Origin: Lomentospora prolificans
Taxonomy: Eukaryota > Ascomycota > Sordariomycetes > Microascales > Microascaceae
Direction: 5' to 3'
Assembly (NCBI GenBank): GCA_029532625.1
Contig: JARFXM010000011.1
Coordinates: forward strand, 248,001 to 312,000
DNA length: 64,000 nucleotides
In this document: in pieces, positions 57,950-64,000 of the stretch
How the letters are laid out: each line of letters begins with the position of its first letter
Position numbering within the stretch: position 1 is the first letter of the stretch
Notes under the pieces: model-generated
The model's database searches: none
What the model was told of the DNA's origin: nothing
What the model saw: only the letters and a program-made list of their open reading frames with translations
Made by a program: the position numbers and the translations under genes

Positions 57950-58600
57950 CACCTCAAACTAGGAATATAACCTAAGTTCATACTAATATATAACTTAAAC
58001 GAAAACTAGTTAAAAGAACTTTAAGAATATATATAAGAAAATATCAGGAAAGGGTTTATTAGACCCTTAATATTACTAGTAGGATACCCTATCCTCTTTA
58101 TACTAAAGAAGGATAGAAGACTACATATATATATAGATTACTACTAACTTAATAAGATTACTATTAAGAACTAATACCTACTACTATTAATCTTAGAGTT
58201 AAGGGATAGACTATAAAAAGTAAAATAGTTTACTACCCTAGATCTTAAAGGGGTATATAACCTTATCAGGATTAAGGAAGGAGATAAGTAGAAGATAGCC
58301 TTCTGCACTTGATATAGATACTTTGAATACTATGTCATACTATTCAGACTTATGAATATACTAGTAACCTTCTAAACCATAATCAACTACATGCTATAAG
58401 AGCACCTAGACCAGTTTATAGTAGCCTATCTAGATAATATCCTTATCTTCTTAGAGACTTTAGAAGAATATAAGGAATATATTGAAAAGGTACTATAAAA
58501 ACTCTATAATACTAACTTATTAGTAGAACTAAAAAAGAGTTACTTCTATATATAAGAAGTAGACTTCCTTAGATACACTATCTGACTAGGAGAAATTAGA
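57950..58600 (+). pseudogene. reverse transcriptase remnant
   Basis: Segments in frame order: SYPILFILKKD-like start near 58.09 kb, LNKITIKN near 58.15 kb, TTLDLKG near 58.24 kb, and the catalytic box near 58.43 kb, which reads AYLDNILIF; the second Asp of the YxDD box has become Asn by a G-to-A change. Many stops. RNase H similarity follows to about 59.2 kb. Confidence 0.75.
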
Positions 58601-59429
58601 ATGTAGGAATTAAAAGTTAAGGCTGTGCTTAACTGGCTAGTACCTTAGATAGTTACTGAAGTATAGGGATTCCTAGGATTCATCAACTTTTATAGAAGGT
58701 TCTTAAAGGACTATAGTAAGAGAGTTAAACCTCTTATAGAGCTTATGAAGAATGAGAATACCTTTATATAGGGGCTAGAACAGTAATAAGTATTCTAAAA
58801 AGTAAAATAGAGTATTTATAAGAGACTAGTATTATATAAAGTAGACCCTAGTAAACCTTTTAAAGTTGAGATAGATATATTAGACTATACTCTAAGAGTA
58901 TAACTTGGATAAAGAGATGAATAAGGAAGGATATACCTGATCACTTTTATATTGAAAAAGTTAAGTAGACCTATACTATAATATAGGATCCTAGATAAAG
59001 AACTTATAGTAATTGTTGAAGCTTTTAAGGAATAGAAATATTACCTTATAGGGGTAAAATACCCTATTATTATCTATTCTGATTATAAGAACCTTACTAG
59101 CTTTATAACTACTAAAGAGTTGAATAAGCAATAAGTCTAATAGGCTAAATTCCTCTCTAAATATAACTTCAAAATTATATATATTAAAGGAAAAGAAAAT
59201 GGATAAGCTGATATACTTAGCTGATAACTAGACTACTTCTAGAAGATACCTAAGGAAGTAAGTATAATATTCTATTATAATAAATAAGGAAGCCTATAGC
59301 AACTAGTAATAAGCTACTAAGTCAATACTACTACTAAGGTAATAGAAGAAATTGAAAATTACTATAGGGATCTAAAGTAAAGGTGATATAAGAAGAATAT
59401 ACTAGTACCCCTAGAACTATCTAGGGAAT

Positions 59430-60130
59430 TAATATAAGTAATATATAAGTTACTACTTAGTAGGCACCTAGGGATTATAAAAATAATCAAAAGAATACTA
59501 AGAGGATACCTTATCCTATAGTTAAAAATAGTAGTTAAGGAAGTACTTGCCGAATATACTTTATATATAAAGAATAAAAACTTATGACATAAGCTATAAG
59601 GGCTACTATAGCTAATACTAATACTAGAAGTACTATAGTAAAAGATTATTATTAACTTTATTATTAAATTACTAAAGTTAGAAGATCTAACTATAGGAGT
59701 TAAATATGATAGTATTATGGTAGTTATAGATCAACTTATAAAATATGCTTACTTTATACCCTGTAATGAAGCTATGAAAGCACCCTGATTCACAGAACTA
59801 TTCCTACGAATAGTGGCTGCAAACCACAACCTACTAGAAGAAATCAATACTGATAGAGGAAGTATCTTCACTTCCTACTTCTAGTAGAGCCTTTCAGATA
59901 GGTTAGGAATCAACTATAAGTTATCTATAGCCTACTATCCTGAAACCTAAGGATAGGTAGAATAAGTAAATCAAATACTAGAAACCTACCTATAATACTA
60001 TATCAACTAGGAATAAAATAACTAGGTAGTACTACTACCCCTAGCCTAGTATACTTATAATACCAATATATTAGAAAGTATAGGAATATCACTATTCTAT
60101 GCGAATTATGGAATATAACCCAAGATAGGA
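59430..60130 (+). pseudogene. integrase remnant
   Basis: RHLGI near 59.46 kb corresponds to the start of the HHCC finger. The core includes INTDRGSIFTSYF near 59.86 kb with its catalytic Asp, and NQILETYLQYY and LLPLAQYTYNT near 59.97-60.06 kb. Stops interrupt throughout. Confidence 0.75.
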
Positions 60131-60554
60131 TTCAAGCCTATAGGAATGAAAATATAGGCTAAGTAAGCAATCATCCAATCAGATAAAATAAAGGAACTCT
60201 ATAAGCAACTAATAGAAGAACTAGAGTTCGTAAAATAAAGGATAAAGTACTATATAGATAGGAAAAGGATTAAGGGACTAACCTTTAAGGAGGGAAGCAA
60301 GGTTTAGTTACTATAAAAGAAACTAGGAACTAGGGAACCCTAGATTAAAACTATATAACTAAGTGACAAACTAGATCACAAGAAATTAGGACTATTCCTA
60401 GTCAAATGAAAAGTTTCAGAAGTCAACTATGAACTAGAACTACCAGAAGGAATAAAGAGACACCCAATTTTCCATATAGTACTACTTGAACTAGCACATA
60501 ATAATATACCTATAGAAGAATCTATAATAGTCAAACCTAAAGAAGATATTTAGG

Positions 60555-60670
60555 ATACTGAGAAAATTCTTAACTTAATAAATGATAATAGGAAGGTTAA
60601 ATATTTAGTTAAATAGAAAAATTTTGAATATACTAAAAATACTTAGGAGCCTATTAAATATTTAATAGGG
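60555..60670 (+). pseudogene. chromodomain remnant at the C-terminus of pol
   Basis: ILNLINDNRKVKYLVK, a stop where a Trp is expected, then NFEYTKNT and EPIKYL. This is the chromodomain pattern that defines chromovirus-type gypsy elements, which target heterochromatin. Confidence 0.65.
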
Positions 60671-61406
60671 AGCTAGTAACTTCTTACTATATTCTACTGG
60701 AAGAACCTGGGTTAACTAAAGGACCTAAGTCTATAAAACTATCCCCTAAACCTAAAGAAGACTAATTAATAGGATTAGAAACCCTAAAAGAATAGAGGTC
60801 CTCTACTATATAAGACTCCTAGATAGAGAGGTAGGTGCTATCCTCCTTGTCTAGACCCTGGATCCTTCTCTTAAATATTTCCAAACTCTTCACCTTAATA
60901 CTCTTTTTTAGCTAGTAGATATGCACTAGGTAGTTCACTACTATAGATAATTATATCTAGAGGACGAATAATACCTCCTCTACCTCTACCTCCTCTTTTT
61001 CTAGTTTTCTCTACTCTCATAGAAGATAGGTAACTAGGGGGGTAGTTAGTGACTAAAATAAGGATCCAAGAAGGATGGGAGACTCACAAGTAGAAGCCAC
61101 GAAAACCCTATTACATGACCTACCCTACTATATACACTCTGCACACTAAGAGGACCCTTTACTTATTATGTATACCTTATTGTTTTTAAAATAGTATATA
61201 TATAGCATCTTGGTCTTAGTACCTAATGACTTAATTATATCAGCTAAGATTAAACAGTTATAGGAAGCTTTAGAATAGGATCTATAGGTGTAGTTAGGTA
61301 TGGTAGTAATTACAACAGAAACATTTTAGTAGGATAGGGAGGAACTTATGAAAATAAGGAACTAACAGGTAGAAGGTCTACTTATAGGTCTTTAGGGATA
61401 AAGACT

Positions 61407-61420
61407 AAAAGAGGGGAGGT
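61407..61420 (+). other. polypurine tract
   Basis: AAAAGAGGGGAGGT ends 4 bp before the 3' LTR, the position used to prime plus-strand synthesis. It is unmutated because it contains no cytosine. Confidence 0.75.
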
Positions 61421-61424
61421 ATCA

Positions 61425-61819
61425 TGTTATAGCTATACTTAGCTAAGAGAGGAGGCTAGGTGGTTAAGACTAGTAGAAAAGGATAAACTATAGAAGTATA
61501 CTAGGATCATAGGAAATAATAGATCACCTATGCTCATAGTGATCTGCAAGTAACCTGGATTATATAGGGTCATAGTAAGCTAGAGTAATCTAGGAGAGCC
61601 TATAAAGGAAACACCTATATAAACTATAAGTTCTACTATATATCTAGTTTGTCTTTCAAGGCTCTCCAGTAGTTAATTCAAGTTACTCTATAAACTACAC
61701 TTGAATATGTATTACGAACCCTTATTATTACTATCTGATTGCCTCACTTATCCACTAACAGGCCTAACTATTCTAACCTTAAGGTAACTAACCCTATTAA
61801 GAAGTGTTGGAACATCACA
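61425..61819 (+). repeat. 3' LTR of the gypsy element
   Basis: 395 bp, begins TGTTATAGCT (mutated from the form seen in the 5' copy) and ends CATCACA. Its outer ~100 bp are nearly free of RIP-type change. Confidence 0.92.
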
Positions 61820-61824
61820 CTTAG
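61820..61824 (+). repeat. 5 bp target-site duplication, right copy (CTTAG)
   Basis: Exact partner of 54635-54639. Confidence 0.85.
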
Positions 61825-62109
61825 CTACCCTTTCTTAAGTAACTTCTTTATAAGTAATTCCTATATACTCTCTAATAACTTCTATAGATATATCTATACT
61901 ATTAGTTTACTTACTTCTTACTTAGGTTTACTTATAGGGCTAGGTTATAATTACTTACTAAACTTTACTTACTATTAAAGGAGCTTACTTATTAATAGTT
62001 ATTATAAGTAGGTATTATTAATAGGGTTTGCTTATTAATAGTTATCTAGTTACTTACCAGGTTATTATTATTATATATAGGGTTATAGGATAACTATAAT
62101 ATCTAGGAA

Positions 62110-62243
62110 GGGTTTATAAGGGAGGGATAGCCAGCACCTTCAGTCACTTAAATATTCATTACTGGCCCTTTAGTAATTATGTCTACTAGTGATTATATCC
62201 ACTGCTGAATTAAATCTATCACTATTTTTTTTATTTTTACCCT

Positions 62244-62274
<31 letters not shown>

Positions 62275-62345
62275 TCCTTATAATCCCTTGTTCCTTCCTC
62301 TTGTTATTTGGTAGTGATTGTAGCCTTTTAGCTGATCTGCTACTA
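62110..62345. other. less-mutated island with a 26-T run
   Basis: About 235 bp with normal C/G dinucleotides (CCAGCACCTTCAGTCACTT; TAGTGATTGTAGCC) including an uninterrupted run of 26 T at 62243-62268. Possibly an LTR end or a retroposed tail in the older surrounding element. No gene is visible. Confidence 0.45.
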
Positions 62346-63579
62346 CTTTTTATTAATATTAGTAGAATCCTATTACTCTTATACCTTCCTCTTATCTACT
62401 TGCTAGTTACTATGGTATCTTCTTTATTATTACTTACTATATCCCTTTTATATTATTTAGCCTAGCTACTATTTATTTTTAGCTTTTTACTATTATCTAT
62501 AGTTTATTCTTCCTTTTAACTTCTTATATCTAGTACTTGCTAGTATAATATTTCTACTAGTAGGTACTTACCTCTACTTCTTCTATTAGTATTTACTAGC
62601 CTCCTTTTCTTATAGTTTAAATTAGGTATTTAGTAAGGTAGGTAGTATAGATTAAATAAATAAAATACTAATTTATAAGGAATATCTATTCTAGATCCCT
62701 CTTATACTACTAACTACTACTTTAATTATCTACTCTTCCTTACTTTTACTTCTACTACTACTCTCTTATAATTACCTACTACCTTACCTATATTCTTTAT
62801 TATATCCTCTACTCTCTCCTAAGAGTTATCTTTTAGATCTTATCCTATCTAATAGACTAGATACTTATATCCTATTTAGGTATTATAATAGCTAATAATC
62901 TATTTAACCTTAAACTCCTCCTTTCTATTAACTTAGACTAGCTTTAGAGGTTCTATATACCTCTAATAAGGATTACTTCCTTATAGGGGTTTAAAGATAT
63001 ATATTACTAAGATTATTAGGTAAATCTTCTAGTTCTTTAGGAAGTTTAATTTAATAGTAAGCTTATATACTCTTTTTATAATTTTAAATAATCCTACTTA
63101 GCTTAGTAACTACTTCTTCTTTAGTTTACCTAGTAAGTTATAACTATTATATAATTATAAGTAAATAATATTACCTATCTAAAAGGTTACTAGCTAGTAG
63201 TACTTATTATACCTTAGCTTTAATAATATACTAGCTATTATAATAAGTACTTCTACTTTTTTACTATTTACTTACTAGATTAAGTCTAGTATAAGTTTTA
63301 TTATTACTTTCCTTACTCCTACTATATTAGTAATAGCTACTAAAATATTTCTTAGCTTAAAATTAAAGGTTAGTATATTAGGGCTTTATCTAATTAGGGC
63401 TAAAAATATATTATTAAGATTAAACTATAGTACTAGTAAGAGATTAATCTAGCTTTCTTCTAGATAATTTACTATATAATAGTAGATTATAATTTTAACT
63501 ATCTGGATCTTCCTTTTAGATATCCTATTAGTTTATAGATAGTAAGCTATTACTATTAGTTAACTAACCTTTAGTATCT

Positions 63580-64000
63580 TATAGACTTCTGACTAGATTT
63601 CTAAAGTGAACTTTAGATCTCTATTACTAATGATATATACTAGTAATCCCTAATTATAATATAATATTACTTATAGTACTATTGCTACCTACTGTACTAT
63701 AGTTGCTATCTTACTACCTATAATTAATAGTATCTTCTTACTAAAGGTATAGTTGATTACTAGTAAGTTATCTAGTATTTAATAGCTAGGTATTACCTAG
63801 AATATACCTTCTACTAGAATAGTAGATATATCTATAATAAAATCTATTATAATTATATAATATAGGGTTAGTACTATGTTAATCCTTTTTATTTTACTAT
63901 ATAGCTACTGCCTATCCCTTTAGTTCTATAGGTATATTAGGTAGTAACTATAATACTTCTTGATTTTATCTACCTTTTAATAGATATAAAAGTCTTATAA
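63580..64000 (-). mobile_element. RIP-decayed gypsy-type integrase fragment, cut by the window end
   Basis: On the minus strand, segments resembling INIVLTLYYIIIIDFIIDIS and IISNRDLKFTLEI follow integrase core order (catalytic Asp regions). It differs from the other two elements here. Low-resolution call because of heavy mutation. Confidence 0.45.

Larger units (their letters stand above)
54640..61819 (+). mobile_element. complete RIP-inactivated Ty3/gypsy LTR retrotransposon (chromovirus type)
   Basis: A 7180 bp element with 395 bp LTRs at each end (TG...CA-type termini), a CTTAG target duplication, and an internal region in the order gag, protease, reverse transcriptase, RNase H, integrase, chromodomain, all on the plus strand. 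Every coding part is full of stops, mostly TAA or TAG at positions where related elements have Gln, Trp or Arg, as expected from C-to-T and G-to-A change. The element is nested in an older RIP-mutated block: homologous order of host genes does not resume on the right. It cannot encode functional proteins. Confidence 0.9.
49377..64000. repeat. AT-rich RIP-mutated transposon block (runs off the window)
   Basis: From about 49380 to the end the sequence changes abruptly to TA-dominated DNA with few CpA, TpG, CpG or GC-rich words. TAA, TAG and TTA trinucleotides are everywhere, so no open frame of length survives. This is the composition produced by RIP, which converts C to T preferentially at CpA in repeated DNA. 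The block contains at least one complete and two fragmentary Ty3/gypsy elements and a minisatellite. Stretches not named separately (for example 49930-51850, 53350-54639, 61825-63580) hold no host gene that I can support; 53.6-54.6 kb may include a gag-like minus-strand remnant. Confidence 0.92.

Noticed and set aside
61739..61978. 79-residue open frame in the AT-rich block
   Set aside because: Starts inside the 3' LTR and runs into random TA-rich sequence; chance survival of an open frame.

Overview
The window looks like an accessory stretch of a filamentous ascomycete (Pezizomycotina) chromosome. Genes are mostly short and well spaced, and many carry 50-110 bp GT-AG introns. The families are typically fungal: two Zn2Cys6 regulators, CFEM, LysM/CBM18, DUF3669 and a Dal5-type MFS carrier. 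The right-hand 14.6 kb is an extremely AT-rich block with decayed Ty3/gypsy elements whose changes are C-to-T and G-to-A, the footprint of repeat-induced point mutation (RIP). The species cannot be fixed from sequence alone; a Sordariomycete-like fungus is a guess.

Left third (1-16.1 kb): after the 3' end of a histidine-phosphatase gene comes a coherent candidate catabolic or biosynthetic cluster. It holds a Zn2Cys6 regulator (1714-4141), a P450 without a membrane anchor (4389-6127, minus) head-to-head with a cytochrome b5/cytochrome b5 reductase fusion (6847-8357), a 3-hydroxyacyl-CoA-dehydrogenase-like enzyme fused to a six-repeat YWTD-type beta-propeller (9665-11521), a Dal5-type MFS importer (11920-14163, minus), and a LigB/DODA-type extradiol dioxygenase (14936-16121). 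The inferred logic is import, hydroxylation with a dedicated electron donor, ring cleavage or oxidation, and local control. The substrate is unknown.

Middle (16-42 kb): a secreted LysM/CBM18 protein with a decayed third chitin-binding domain; a GPI-type surface protein; an inactivated short-chain dehydrogenase; an F-box protein; a CFEM transmembrane protein; a DUF3669 protein; a small secreted SH3-like protein; a dihydroxyacetone-synthase/transketolase pseudogene with two frameshifts and a stop, divergent from an intact polyol-dehydrogenase-like SDR; and two convergent polytopic membrane proteins.

Right (42-64 kb): a degraded C-terminal half of an MFS sugar transporter, a second Zn2Cys6 regulator, and then an almost intact N-terminal half of an MFS sugar transporter that ends at the edge of the AT-rich block. 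Inside that block are a 51-52 bp minisatellite, older minus-strand gypsy fragments, and one complete gypsy chromovirus (54640-61819) with 395 bp LTRs and a CTTAG target duplication. Its two LTRs keep complementary unmutated ends. Intron/exon models were built by eye from splice motifs and reading frame and have not been tested against transcripts.
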